Origin: Flavobacterium sp. UBA5153
GTDB lineage: Bacteria > Bacteroidota > Bacteroidia > Flavobacteriales > Flavobacteriaceae
Length of the DNA stretch: 63,572 bases
Direction of reading: 5' to 3'
NCBI GenBank assembly: GCA_002413745.1
Contig: DHXP01000049.1
Location: forward strand, 1-63,572
The position numbers and the translations under genes were made by a program. Under the pieces are notes generated by a model. The model was not told where the DNA came from, made no database searches, and saw nothing but the letters and a program-made list of their open reading frames with translations. Below are positions 32,138-40,681 of this stretch, one piece after another (the stretch's first letter is position 1; every line of letters begins with the position of its first letter).

Positions 32138-33149
32138 AAATAAATCAATAATAATCTGGCTACTTTCAGGTTGTTTTTTAGTGTTTGTAATGGTTGTCGT
32201 GGGCGGAATTACACGCTTGACAAATTCTGGACTTTCAATGACCGATTGGCATTTGGTAACGGATACTTTTCCACCGTTGACAGAAGCGAAATGGCAGGAA
32301 ACCTTTGAACAATACAAACAATTTCCAGAATATCAAAAAATCAATATTCACAACGATTTTACTCTTTCCGATTATAAATACATCTATTTCTGGGAATGGT
32401 TTCATCGGTTAATTGGACGTGTTCTTGGATTTGTTTTCATCATTCCATTTGTTTATTTTTTGATTAAGAAAAAAATTGACAAAGCTACATTGAACAAATG
32501 TTACATTCTGTTAGGAATGGGTGCTTTGCAAGGATTTTTAGGTTGGTTTATGGTGCGAAGCGGTTTGATTGACAATCCAGATGTCAGCCATTTTAGATTA
32601 TCATTGCACTTGACTTTTGCTTTTATCACCTTTGCTTATACACTTTGGGTGGCTTTGGATTTGATTTACCCCAACCGAAATGAAGTCATTCTTCCGCTCA
32701 GAAAAATTGCCCGTTTTGCTTTGGCTTTCTTATTACTTCAAATTATTTACGGTGGATTTGTTGCTGGACTGAATGCTGGATTAATTCACAATCATTGGCC
32801 AATGATGAGCGACGGACAATTTCTCCATGAAAGTGTTATTTTAGAAAAAGACACTTGGTTTAAAAGACTTACCGAAGGCAAAAGTGGTGTTCAATTTGTT
32901 CACCGAACTTTGGCCTATGTGGTAGTTGGATTGATCTTGTTTTTATTCTATAAAAGTTCCAACTATTCACTTTCACAACAACAAAAAAACGGTTTAAATT
33001 CTTTGGTAGTAATTGTGTTTTTACAATTTACACTGGGAGTTTTTACTTTGCTTTATAGTGTTCCTTTGTGGTTGGGATTAACACATCAAGTGGTTGCTTT
33101 CTTTTTGTTGACGGCAATGACTTATACTTTGCATCGATTATCAAAGTAG
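32127..33149 (+). CDS. ctaA: Haem A synthase (COX15/CtaA family, 340 aa)
   Basis: A polytopic membrane protein with eight predicted helices and conserved His residues in FWEWFHRLIGRVLG, GVQFVHRTLAYVV, HLTFAF and GLTHQVVAFF that bind haem; GGITRLTNSGLSMTDW is a family hallmark. It oxidises haem O to haem A for aa3-type oxidases (not required by the cbb3 enzyme in this window). Its start codon is inside the toxin gene (ATGAAAAATAA), so translation is probably coupled to the toxin-antitoxin pair upstream. Confidence 0.93.
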   Translation: MKNKNKSIIIWLLSGCFLVFVMVVVGGITRLTNSGLSMTDWHLVTDTFPPLTEAKWQETFEQYKQFPEYQKINIHNDFTLSDYKYIYFWEWFHRLIGRVLGFVFIIPFVYFLIKKKIDKATLNKCYILLGMGALQGFLGWFMVRSGLIDNPDVSHFRLSLHLTFAFITFAYTLWVALDLIYPNRNEVILPLRKIARFALAFLLLQIIYGGFVAGLNAGLIHNHWPMMSDGQFLHESVILEKDTWFKRLTEGKSGVQFVHRTLAYVVVGLILFLFYKSSNYSLSQQQKNGLNSLVVIVFLQFTLGVFTLLYSVPLWLGLTHQVVAFFLLTAMTYTLHRLSK

Positions 33150-33614
33150 TGAATTTTTCAATGGTAATTATCAAAAAATCATCATAGAAATAATCTATAC
33201 CCATTGTCTAAAATATTATTTATGAACTAGTTATATAAAATCATATAATCTATTAATTTAAGAATAATTTCACCCGATTCAGTTTTAAATTTCGAGTGTT
33301 TTCCTCTACTCCCCATAACTTCACCCTATCCAAAAGAAGGTAAAACCAGTTTGAAATGGAAGTTATACCGCTAGTTATTTCAAATTAGTCCAATAAAAAT
33401 TGAACTAAATGAAATATACAGCGGCATTATACTAGAACGATTGGACTAAAACATACTAACCAATGGTATTACTGTACAACACAATATTTTATTTTGCTGA
33501 GGCAAATATATTTAGCCAAAAAAAAATCAAGAAATATTAGCTGACTCAATTATATGATTTTTAGGATAAATTGCATTCATTTTCTTTTATATTTACGATA
33601 AACAATTGCCTTTT
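33150..33614. other. Non-coding stretch after ctaA
   Basis: About 465 AT-rich bases with no gene. It contains one degenerate PLERVG-type element at 33301-33355 (CTCCCC, CACCCTATCCAAAAGAAGG, then AAACCAGTTTG). Otherwise I see no clear hairpin or RNA gene. Confidence 0.5.
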
Positions 33615-34172
33615 ATGAAAACAGAAAAAGAAAAAATGATTGCCGGAGAACTCTATCTTTCCGGAGGGAATGATCTCAAAAAAGAACGTCGCAAAGCCAA
33701 AAATTTGCTCCATCAGCTGAATATAACCGAATACCGAATGACCAAAAAAGCACGGTTGATACTTGCTGAATTGATACCAAATGCTGGCAACAATTTGTAT
33801 ATTGAGCCTCCTTTTTTTTGTGATTATGGGTATAATATTGTTTGCGGAGACAATGTCTATTTCAATGTTAACTGTGTTGTTTTAGATTGTGCCAAAGTTA
33901 CCATTGGTTCTAATGTATTGTTTGCACCCGGCGTTCAACTATACACCGCATCGCATCCATTAGAATCTGAAACTCGCCGCACACACGAACTTTCGAAACC
34001 CATAACCATTGGTAACGATTGCTGGATTGGAGGAAATGTAATTATATGTCCCGGAATAACCATTGGAAATGGTTGTGTAATTGGTGCAGGTTCGGTGGTT
34101 ACAAAAGACATTCCTGATAATTCGATGGCGGTGGGAAATCCGGCAAAAGTGATTAAAAAATTAAATCTTTAA
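33615..34172 (+). CDS. Maltose/galactoside-type O-acetyltransferase (hexapeptide, 185 aa)
   Basis: The N-terminal maltose acetyltransferase region (MKTEKEKMIAGELYLSGG) and left-handed beta-helix with hexapeptide repeats (YNIVCGDNVYFNVNCVVLDC, GVQLYTASHPLE with the catalytic His, IGGNVIICPGITIGNGCVIG) match the LacA/Maa/NodL group. It transfers acetyl from acetyl-CoA to a sugar hydroxyl. The ATG at 33615 is preferred over a TTG three codons earlier. Stands alone; substrate not determinable. Confidence 0.9.
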   Translation: MKTEKEKMIAGELYLSGGNDLKKERRKAKNLLHQLNITEYRMTKKARLILAELIPNAGNNLYIEPPFFCDYGYNIVCGDNVYFNVNCVVLDCAKVTIGSNVLFAPGVQLYTASHPLESETRRTHELSKPITIGNDCWIGGNVIICPGITIGNGCVIGAGSVVTKDIPDNSMAVGNPAKVIKKLNL

Positions 34173-34202
34173 ATTCTATAACTAAAAATCTTTTCAACAA
34201 AT

Positions 34203-34230
34203 CGTAATTCGTAATTCGTAATTCGTAATT
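34203..34230 (+). repeat. Short tandem repeat (CGTAATT)x4
   Basis: Four perfect 7-base units in the gap between the acetyltransferase and the pRiA4b ORF-3-like gene, ending eight bases before that gene's promoter. A replication-slippage prone microsatellite. Confidence 0.9.
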
Positions 34231-34237
34231 TATATTT

Positions 34238-34245
34238 TACCTTTG
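34238..34245 (+). promoter_or_regulatory. Core promoter (TACCTTTG) of the pRiA4b ORF-3-like gene
   Basis: A TAnnTTTG match 24 bases before the ATG at 34269, directly after the (CGTAATT)x4 repeat, so changes in repeat number would alter its upstream spacing. Confidence 0.58.
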
Positions 34246-34268
34246 CTTTTTCAATAAAAACACCCATT

Positions 34269-34808
34269 ATGGTTTATAAATTTAGAGTAATTCTCGATGC
34301 CGAAGAAGATATATTTAGAGATATTGCGATACTTGCCGATGATACTTTAGAAGATTTTCACAACGCCATTTTCAATTCCTTTGGCTTTGACGGGATGGAA
34401 GTGGCCTCTTTCTATACTTGTGATGCTACTTGGAATCAAGAAGATGAAATTCCAATGTTTGATGCCGGAGATATTCCAGGTGAACAAAAAACGATGAGTG
34501 ATTATTTGCTTTCGGATATTTTGGATAAGGAAAATACCAAAATTATCTATGTCTATGATTTTATCAATATGTGGACTTTTCTAGTAGAATTAGCTGCTGT
34601 CGAAGAAATTGTTGCAGGAAACACCTATCCAGAAACCATTTTTTCTCACGGAGAAATGCCTGACGAGGCGATGGAAAAACATTTTATTGCCGATGATGAT
34701 GAGGAAAATTACAATGAATTTGAAGACGACCTTGACGAAGATGACCTTGACATGTTTAGCGGGGACGATAGTTTTGAGGACTACGGGTCTGAGGAAAATT
34801 GGAATTAA
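34269..34808 (+). CDS. Plasmid pRiA4b ORF-3-like protein (179 aa)
   Basis: Matches the pRiA4b ORF-3 / IS1096 passenger TnpR-like family: strand YKFRVILDAEE, helix DDTLEDFHNAIFNSFGF, and IIYVYDFINMWTFLVEL (the usual Y-x-Y-D-F-G-D-x-W segment, here with INM in place of GD). The last 40 residues are extremely acidic (Asp, Glu). Despite the family name no recombinase function is known. There is no neighbouring transposon. Confidence 0.8.
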   Translation: MVYKFRVILDAEEDIFRDIAILADDTLEDFHNAIFNSFGFDGMEVASFYTCDATWNQEDEIPMFDAGDIPGEQKTMSDYLLSDILDKENTKIIYVYDFINMWTFLVELAAVEEIVAGNTYPETIFSHGEMPDEAMEKHFIADDDEENYNEFEDDLDEDDLDMFSGDDSFEDYGSEENWN

Positions 34809-34851
34809 TCCTCTCCCCGACCCTCTCCAAAGGAGAGGGAGGTAAAACTAG
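34809..34851. repeat. PLERVG-type palindromic element P3
   Basis: CTCTCCCCGACCCTCTCC, AAA, GGAGAGGGAGGTAAAACT directly after the stop of the pRiA4b ORF-3-like gene. It faces copy P4 at 34924 in the opposite orientation, about 70 bases apart. Confidence 0.82.
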
Positions 34852-34923
34852 ATAAAAAAGACACTTCTCATTTCGGAGTAAAAAACAACAAAAAATACAA
34901 ACTAAAAACACTCACCTCTCGTC

Positions 34924-34954
34924 TTCCCTCTCCTTTGGAGAGGATTGGGTAAGG
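34924..34954. repeat. PLERVG-type palindromic element P4 (inverted)
   Basis: TTCCCTCTCC, TTT, GGAGAGGATTGGGTAAGG, the reverse complement of the P1-P3 core, ending 16 bases before the next ATG. Together with P3 it forms a large inverted pair. Confidence 0.8.
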
Positions 34955-34969
34955 AAAACTTCTTCAAAA

Positions 34970-36028
34970 ATGATCAACTTATTTAATACACATATTGAAA
35001 CTTTATCAATCCACAGAGTTGGAAACAAAAGTCGCAACGAAGCACTATTCTTATCGGAACAATCCTTTAATTTGAACGATGAAGTTGTGCCTTTGATGAA
35101 AGAATATTTCTTTAGACCTTTCAGGGAAAAAGAAGAAAACTATTTTCAATTTGCCCACGAAGTTGATTTGGAATACAATGATATGTTCAAATTGGCAACT
35201 CAAATATTCGAAGATCCAAGTAGTTTGCATGAAGTATCCAAAAAAATAACCACGCATTTATTTGAGCAATCAAATCATCCACACATTAAAAACGGAGAGG
35301 TTTATGTTACTTATTTAACCAATGTAAATATCGACAATAATGTTGTGGATGCCATTGGGATTTTCAAAAGCGAATTACAATCCGATTTTTTACAGTTTGA
35401 AGAAAAAGAAACGAATCTCGAAATGATTTTGCAACACGGCATAAACCTCAGCAAACTCGACAAAGGCTGTTTGATTTTTAATTATAAAAAAGAAGAAGGA
35501 TACAAAATCCTGACTGTCGACAGCAACCGCTATGATGCACGTTACTGGTTGGAACATTTTCTTTCGGTTGACGCATTTGAAGATGAAAATTTCATCACCA
35601 AAAAATACTTGAAATTCTGCCAAGGTTTTGCAAAAGATGTTGTTTTTCCTGCCGAAGACAAAAAAGAAGAAGTTATGTTCATGAATCGCAGCGTGAATTA
35701 TTTTGCAAAAAATGACCAGTTTGAAGAAAGTAATTTCTTGAATGAAGTTTTGGACAATCCTGATTTGCTTCCTGAATTTAAAAACTACAAAGTAGATAAA
35801 GGCGAGAAATACAGTATCGAAGACGTGACTTCGTTTCCTATTGCCAATGCCGCAGTCTCTGATGCCAGAAAATCCATCAAAAACGTAATCAGTCTCGACA
35901 CCCATATTCAAATAAAAATGGATTTCATCAATCCGGAAAGTGCCGAAAAATATGTGGAAAAAGGTTGGGACGAAGAAAAACAAATGTATTATTACTTAGT
36001 TTATTTTAATAAAGAAGTGAAGAACTAG
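34970..36028 (+). CDS. NdpA/YejK-like nucleoid-associated protein (352 aa)
   Basis: The protein follows the pattern of the 37-kDa nucleoid-associated family: VGNKSRNEALFLSEQSFNL at the start, then LHEVSKKITTHLFEQS, YVTYLTNVNIDNNVVDAIGIFKSE and a C-terminal DNA-binding-type half (HIQIKMDFINPESAEKYVEK). In enterobacteria YejK is a minor nucleoid protein; a like role here is inferred. It follows the inverted pair P3/P4. A terminator follows it at 36059. Confidence 0.8.
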   Translation: MINLFNTHIETLSIHRVGNKSRNEALFLSEQSFNLNDEVVPLMKEYFFRPFREKEENYFQFAHEVDLEYNDMFKLATQIFEDPSSLHEVSKKITTHLFEQSNHPHIKNGEVYVTYLTNVNIDNNVVDAIGIFKSELQSDFLQFEEKETNLEMILQHGINLSKLDKGCLIFNYKKEEGYKILTVDSNRYDARYWLEHFLSVDAFEDENFITKKYLKFCQGFAKDVVFPAEDKKEEVMFMNRSVNYFAKNDQFEESNFLNEVLDNPDLLPEFKNYKVDKGEKYSIEDVTSFPIANAAVSDARKSIKNVISLDTHIQIKMDFINPESAEKYVEKGWDEEKQMYYYLVYFNKEVKN

Positions 36029-36058
36029 CATTTAGTTCTCAAAGTAATAAATAATTCG

Positions 36059-36093
36059 ATCCTCAATTAGTAAAATAATTGGGGATTTTTTAT
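36059..36093 (+). terminator. Rho-independent terminator after the nucleoid-associated protein gene
   Basis: ATCCTCAATTA and TAATTGGGGAT pair (one G-T) around a six-base loop, followed by a T-run. Confidence 0.8.
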
Positions 36094-36259
36094 TTTTTTT
36101 CTCTATTCAACGTCAAATTATTGCACTGAAACAATCAAATAAATTATTATTTGTAAGTATTTATATATACAAATTATTTAATTATGTATTTAATCGATTT
36201 TATTTGACTTTTAACCGATTGTTTTTTAAGTTTACTATCCCAAATCTAAATGACTGAAT

Positions 36260-36502
36260 GTGAACACTAATACAATAAAGAAAAGAATTTTATCAATAAA
36301 AATTTTGTGTTCGTTATTCGGACATAAGATTATCATAACCAGAAACGTGACAGGCCACTTTAAGGAGTATAAATGCTCAGTCTGTGGTTTAGAATTGACA
36401 AACGACCTTAAAGGCCATAAAACATTTCTCACCCCCGAGCTCAAAGACATTAATGAAGCATTAATTAGTCTTTATAAAAAAAACCATTTCTCAATCCAAT
36501 AA
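36260..36502 (+). CDS. Small zinc-ribbon-like conserved protein (80 aa)
   Basis: Probable GTG start; no in-frame ATG lies near. After a basic N-terminus, FGHKIIITRNVTGHFKEY leads to a single C-x2-C knuckle (CSVCG), then TPELKDINEALISLY. Very similar small proteins are common in flavobacteria as far as I recall, with no assigned function. There is only one CxxC pair; a nearby His could complete a metal site. No partner gene is adjacent. Confidence 0.6.
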   Translation: MNTNTIKKRILSIKILCSLFGHKIIITRNVTGHFKEYKCSVCGLELTNDLKGHKTFLTPELKDINEALISLYKKNHFSIQ

Positions 36503-36651
36503 TTTCATCCTAAAGCCCCAAAAAGATGCTATTACTAATTTTAATAAAAAGCCTACACCTATTGAGACAGAAAATAAATAGGGATCGAATTACACGAATG
36601 GCCCAGATATAACTTTAATTTACCTGCACAAAGTCTATTTTAATTGGGTTG

Positions 36652-37719
36652 TTACTCGACGTTAGGATTAAAGACATCAACGTTTTTATAATTCCTTGTG
36701 ATAAAATCAAAAGTTGCGTTCAGTACATTTCCCATAGATTTTGCTCTTTTAAAATTCAAATCACGGGTATAACGGAACAATTCTAATTTTAGTTGCTCTA
36801 CATTTTCTTCCGGAGCAATAATATCGTTGCTCATAATTTGCAATAATTTCCTGATGCGGTTTTCAGCCGAATTAATTCTTTTGGCCAGTATCGCCCGTTC
36901 TTCATTTTTATACTGCTCAATTGAACTTCCCTGAAGTTTATCTTTGACCAATTTTACCATGGGATAATTTTCCTTAAAAAACTGTGGCCTATATACTTTT
37001 AAATTTCCTTCATAACATTGCTGGTCAAAATCAATGGGACGAATTCTATAAACCACTTGATCAAAATCGTGAATGGGAACAATTACATAATTATAAGCCC
37101 TCATATCTCCAAGAAGCCGAATCATGCAGCGCTCATTGAACTTTACAAACTCTTTTGCAATTTGTGATTTCTCTACATCCGTACATTTCGTCAGAAGCGT
37201 TTCCATAAATACATCCCCTGGAATACCCATAATATGTTCCTCTATCAAGGTGTCTTTATAAACCAAAAATTGTATTTTATCCGGAGAAAGAATATGCTCT
37301 AATTCTAGTCCATAAACGCGGGAAGCATCGGCCTTTTTGACGTAAAAATAAACATAATTATCATTCAAAATATTCCTGACTTTAATTCGAAAAGGTCTGG
37401 AATTTCCAAAAGTACAGTAGTCAATTGCATCAATATTCAAAATTTTTATTGTTTCGGGATTACCATCTGAATACAAATAAGAATACACTTTCTTTAAATT
37501 CAAATCGATTTCATTTCTTTCAAATTCGCTATAATACACCCGAATCCACAATGTGTCTTGATCGTTTTTATCAAATACATTTATGGAACCTGAAAAGCGC
37601 AACAAATCATCATAAAAAATAGAGACTTTAGAAATTCGGTCAAATCGTTCCAAATAATCTAAAAGCAAATTATTTAAAGGATAAGTTGGTTTTTTGAAAA
37701 CCATTAATGGCTGACTCAT
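36652..37719 (-). CDS. Conserved protein of unknown function with kinase-like motifs (355 aa)
   Basis: No family name can be given. Residues 205-245 read RLLGDMRAYNYVIVP and, after a short stretch, RIRPIDFDQQ. The spacing of G-D-x4-N and I-D-F-D is that of the catalytic loop and metal-binding motif in protein-kinase-like/aminoglycoside phosphotransferase folds (Asp, Asn, then Asp). The N-terminal half has strands (WIRVYYSEF, FRIKVRN, YVYFYVKK) suited to a kinase N-lobe, but no clear P-loop is seen. The C-terminus is helical. Cytoplasmic. A kinase-like fold is inferred from motifs only. Confidence 0.65.
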   Translation of the reverse strand: MSQPLMVFKKPTYPLNNLLLDYLERFDRISKVSIFYDDLLRFSGSINVFDKNDQDTLWIRVYYSEFERNEIDLNLKKVYSYLYSDGNPETIKILNIDAIDYCTFGNSRPFRIKVRNILNDNYVYFYVKKADASRVYGLELEHILSPDKIQFLVYKDTLIEEHIMGIPGDVFMETLLTKCTDVEKSQIAKEFVKFNERCMIRLLGDMRAYNYVIVPIHDFDQVVYRIRPIDFDQQCYEGNLKVYRPQFFKENYPMVKLVKDKLQGSSIEQYKNEERAILAKRINSAENRIRKLLQIMSNDIIAPEENVEQLKLELFRYTRDLNFKRAKSMGNVLNATFDFITRNYKNVDVFNPNVE

Positions 37720-37956
37720 TTAGGATACATTTTATGCAAATTTACATTAAATTATAGTTCAGTAGTAATGAAACCCCAACTACTTCATCCTTCATAAAAT
37801 CTGAATCACAATTATTCTGAAAACCAAGGTGTAAAAAAAAGCCACATACGTTTCAATTTTTGAAAACCACATAAAACGTGACCAAACAAAACAAATGCAA
37901 TCAAATAAAATGGGTTGAAAAAGGTTGAAAATAAAGAAGAACCAATCCGTTTTTCC

Positions 37957-37970
37957 TTGGTATATACCAA
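37957..37970. promoter_or_regulatory. Perfect palindrome TTGGTATATACCAA, possible operator
   Basis: A 14-bp perfect palindrome in the gap before the PAS kinase gene, about 240 bases before its promoter. Its distance makes direct control uncertain. Confidence 0.35.
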
Positions 37971-38207
37971 TAAAAAAAGCTAGACATACAATATTCAGTG
38001 GCAGCTGCAGTTCTGATATTGTAAAAAATGAAGCAATCTAAAAACCAATCCTCTAGTACAAAAGTAGTTGGGTGTTTTTTATATCAATTCTTAAAATTAA
38101 AACACGAAAATTACCTTTTTCAAAATCGTCAAATTGTAAGTGTTTTAATGTTTTTAAAAAAATATTGTATTTAATCGCATTAATTTGCCGTTTGTCGAAT
38201 TATTTAA

Positions 38208-38215
38208 TATATTTG
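38208..38215 (+). promoter_or_regulatory. Core promoter (TATATTTG) of the first PAS kinase gene
   Basis: A TAnnTTTG match 42 bases before the ATG at 38258. It rules out the upstream start at 38072. Confidence 0.6.
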
Positions 38216-38257
38216 GCCATCCACGGGACATTTAAATCATTAAATTTAAAACCTACT

Positions 38258-40084
38258 ATGAAAAAGTATGAACTCTATTTCAAGGCTGCTCAATCAGTTA
38301 AAATTGGGATTTGGAAAGTAAACTTAGAAACCAATCAGGTTTCTTGGGATGATGTCACAAGAGACATTCATGAGGTTGCTGATGACTTCATACCAAATAT
38401 TGAAAATGCAATTAATTTTTATACTGAAGGGGAGGATAGAAATAAAATCAAATCAGTTGTTGAAAGAGCCATTGCTGAAGGAGTTCCTTTTAATGAAAAA
38501 TTTCAAATCATCACCGCTGAAAAAAACATCAAATATATAGAAAGCATTGGTCAGATTGTATACAAAAATGAAAAACCCAGCCAATTATTAGGCACTTTTC
38601 AAGACATTACAAAGGAACAGAATTTGATGAATGAGCTTCAGTTGAGTGTTGAGAAATTCTTTTCTATTTTTTCGAGTGCCAATGATGCCATTTTTATTAT
38701 TGATTCTTCAAATGGAGTCATAACAGATTGTAATACAAGATCTATGGAGCTTACCGGATACAACAATTCAGAATTAATAGGTTTGCACAATTCTGAATTA
38801 TTTCCGGTTAAGCAACGAAAAGGAATCAAAATTTTCCTTGCCAAACATTTAACAAAAGACGATTATATTGTTAATGAAACTTACATTAAAACTAAATCCG
38901 GAGTCATAATTCCTGTAGAAGTGGCTTCCGGCAAAAAATTTAAGGTAGATCGACAAACTTATTTGGTTTGCTTTTTCAGAGACATTACTGAGCGAAAAAT
39001 TGTTGAAGAAAAAATGAACATGCTGTCACTTTCGGCCTCCGAAACCACAGACACTATAATAATCACAAATCCAAAAGGAAAAGCAGTCTGGGCAAATAAT
39101 GCTTATTTAAATCTGACAGGCTTCAGTATGGAAGAAATATTAGGTGAAAAGCCAGGACATTTGGCAATAGGCCCCGAAACAGATTTGCTCACATTAAATA
39201 AAATGCGAAAAGCCATTCTGGATAAAAAAAGTGCAAAAGTCATTATTATTAACTACAATAAACTAAAAGAAAAATACTGGTTCGAATTGAATATCACCCC
39301 TGTATTTGATAGCCAAGGGAATTGTATCAATTTTGTGGGAGTAGGTCGAGATGTCACTTCCCGAAAAGAAAAAGAATTAGAACTCAAACGACTACTGGAA
39401 GTCACAAATAATCAAAACAATAAGCTTTTTAACTTTGCCCATATCGTTTCGCATAATATCCGCTCCCATACCAGCAATTTATCCATGATTGTAGATGTTA
39501 TGGAAAACACGGAGGATATAGACGAAAAATTATCCTACATTGATTTATTGAAAGAAGGAACTGAAAAACTATCTGAAACGATAGAATATTTGAACGAGAT
39601 CATCACTATTCAGGAAAACGACACAATTGAAAAAAAGAAAATTCTTTTGAAAGATGAAATCGAAAAAACAAAAAGAGCATTGAGTTTCTCCATTAAAGAA
39701 AGTCAAATAACGATAACCCATACCATTCCGGAAGATTTAATCGTGAACGTCATTCCCGCTTATTTGGACAGTATTTTACTGAATTTATTTACAAACGCCA
39801 TAAAATACAAATCCACAGAATGCAAAGCCCTTTTAGAAATTGGTTTTGAAATCAACGAATATTATACAATAATAACCTTTAAGGATAATGGTTTAGGATT
39901 AGATTTAGCCAAAAACGGGCATAAAATTTTTGGTATGTATAAAACCTTTCATGGTAATGAAGATGCAAAAGGAATTGGATTGTTTCTTATCAAAAATCAA
40001 CTTGAGGCTATGGGAGGAAAAATCGAAGTGGAAAGTGAAGTAGGCCAAGGCTCCCTTTTTAAAATTTATTTAAATGAAAAATAA
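38258..40084 (+). CDS. PAS-domain sensor histidine kinase (608 aa)
   Basis: A soluble (no membrane helix from the chosen start) hybrid of three PAS/PAC domains (about residues 12-125, 130-250, 255-375), a dimerisation domain with the phospho-acceptor His399 in VSHNIRSHTSN, and a HATPase domain with NAIKYKS (N box), KDNGLGLD (G1) and KGIGLFLIKNQLEAMGG (G2). The His motif lacks the usual Pro. It senses an unknown, probably internal, signal. The next gene, a response regulator, overlaps it by 11 bases. A similar pair lies at 50177-52320. Confidence 0.92.
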   Translation: MKKYELYFKAAQSVKIGIWKVNLETNQVSWDDVTRDIHEVADDFIPNIENAINFYTEGEDRNKIKSVVERAIAEGVPFNEKFQIITAEKNIKYIESIGQIVYKNEKPSQLLGTFQDITKEQNLMNELQLSVEKFFSIFSSANDAIFIIDSSNGVITDCNTRSMELTGYNNSELIGLHNSELFPVKQRKGIKIFLAKHLTKDDYIVNETYIKTKSGVIIPVEVASGKKFKVDRQTYLVCFFRDITERKIVEEKMNMLSLSASETTDTIIITNPKGKAVWANNAYLNLTGFSMEEILGEKPGHLAIGPETDLLTLNKMRKAILDKKSAKVIIINYNKLKEKYWFELNITPVFDSQGNCINFVGVGRDVTSRKEKELELKRLLEVTNNQNNKLFNFAHIVSHNIRSHTSNLSMIVDVMENTEDIDEKLSYIDLLKEGTEKLSETIEYLNEIITIQENDTIEKKKILLKDEIEKTKRALSFSIKESQITITHTIPEDLIVNVIPAYLDSILLNLFTNAIKYKSTECKALLEIGFEINEYYTIITFKDNGLGLDLAKNGHKIFGMYKTFHGNEDAKGIGLFLIKNQLEAMGGKIEVESEVGQGSLFKIYLNEK

Positions 40085-40475
40085 AAAAACCTACATTATT
40101 GATGACGATAAAATATCGTTAAAATTAATGAGCTTGCTTATTTCCAGAAATAAGTTTAGCGAGGAAATCAATTCGTTTTCTAATGCTCAATCTGCGTTAG
40201 ACGAATTAAAAAAAAATTGTTCCGATATAGAAAATTTACCCGATATAATTTTGCTGGATTTGAATATGCCTGTCATGGACGGTTGGCAATTTCTGGATGA
40301 ATTCATCTGTTTACCAATAGCGAAAGACATTTCTGTTTTTATAGTCACTTCTTCAATTAATCCCGTTGATATTGAAATGTCAAAAAAATATAATATGTTA
40401 AAGGGCTACATCATGAAGCCAATCACGGCAGAAAAATTGAAATCTATGACAAATTTAATTGGTGTAATATCCTAA
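40074..40475 (+). CDS. Single-domain response regulator (133 aa)
   Basis: A receiver domain with acidic pocket IIDDDKIS, phospho-acceptor Asp62 in LLDLNMPVMDGW, Thr/Ser switch (VTSSI) and Lys in GYIMKPI. It has no output domain, so it works through protein contacts or phosphotransfer. Its ATG overlaps the kinase gene by 11 bases, so the two are almost certainly a cognate pair. Confidence 0.93.
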   Translation: MKNKKTYIIDDDKISLKLMSLLISRNKFSEEINSFSNAQSALDELKKNCSDIENLPDIILLDLNMPVMDGWQFLDEFICLPIAKDISVFIVTSSINPVDIEMSKKYNMLKGYIMKPITAEKLKSMTNLIGVIS

Positions 40476-40666
40476 TTCCAATTTAACCGCAACAAATTCT
40501 TGTCTTGCTCATCCCCTATAAAGTCTAAAAAAACAAACTCCCTTAAAAACAATACTCACTATTCATAGCCTCAATAAACGTTTTGGCAGTATCAAATACG
40601 CTGATTTGATGACACAATGCAAATGCATCAAACTTTAAGCGATTATTAAAAAACAGAGATTTGTAG

Positions 40667-40674
40667 TATCTTTG
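40667..40674 (+). promoter_or_regulatory. Core promoter (TATCTTTG) of the first type IX secreted protein gene
   Basis: A TAnnTTTG match eight bases before the ATG at 40682, implying a very short leader. Confidence 0.58.
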
Positions 40675-40681
40675 TGAAGCT

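Larger units (their letters stand above)
37720..38257. other. Non-coding gap with a 14-bp palindrome and a promoter
   Basis: About 540 bases between divergent genes. It contains the palindrome TTGGTATATACCAA (37957-37970) and TATATTTG (38208-38215) before the histidine kinase. A frame starting at 38072 extends the kinase gene upstream but runs through the promoter and is not supported. No RNA gene is evident. Confidence 0.55.

Noticed and set aside
34203-34230. Binding-site array or CRISPR from the CGTAATT repeat
   Set aside because: Units are too short and have no spacers; a microsatellite is the simpler reading.
35390-35983. 197-codon antisense frame in the nucleoid-associated protein gene
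   Set aside because: Rich in Phe, Lys and Ile as expected from the complement of an acidic gene; the plus-strand protein has full family character.
38072-38257. 62-residue N-terminal extension of the first PAS kinase
   Set aside because: It reads through the TATATTTG promoter and has no domain character.
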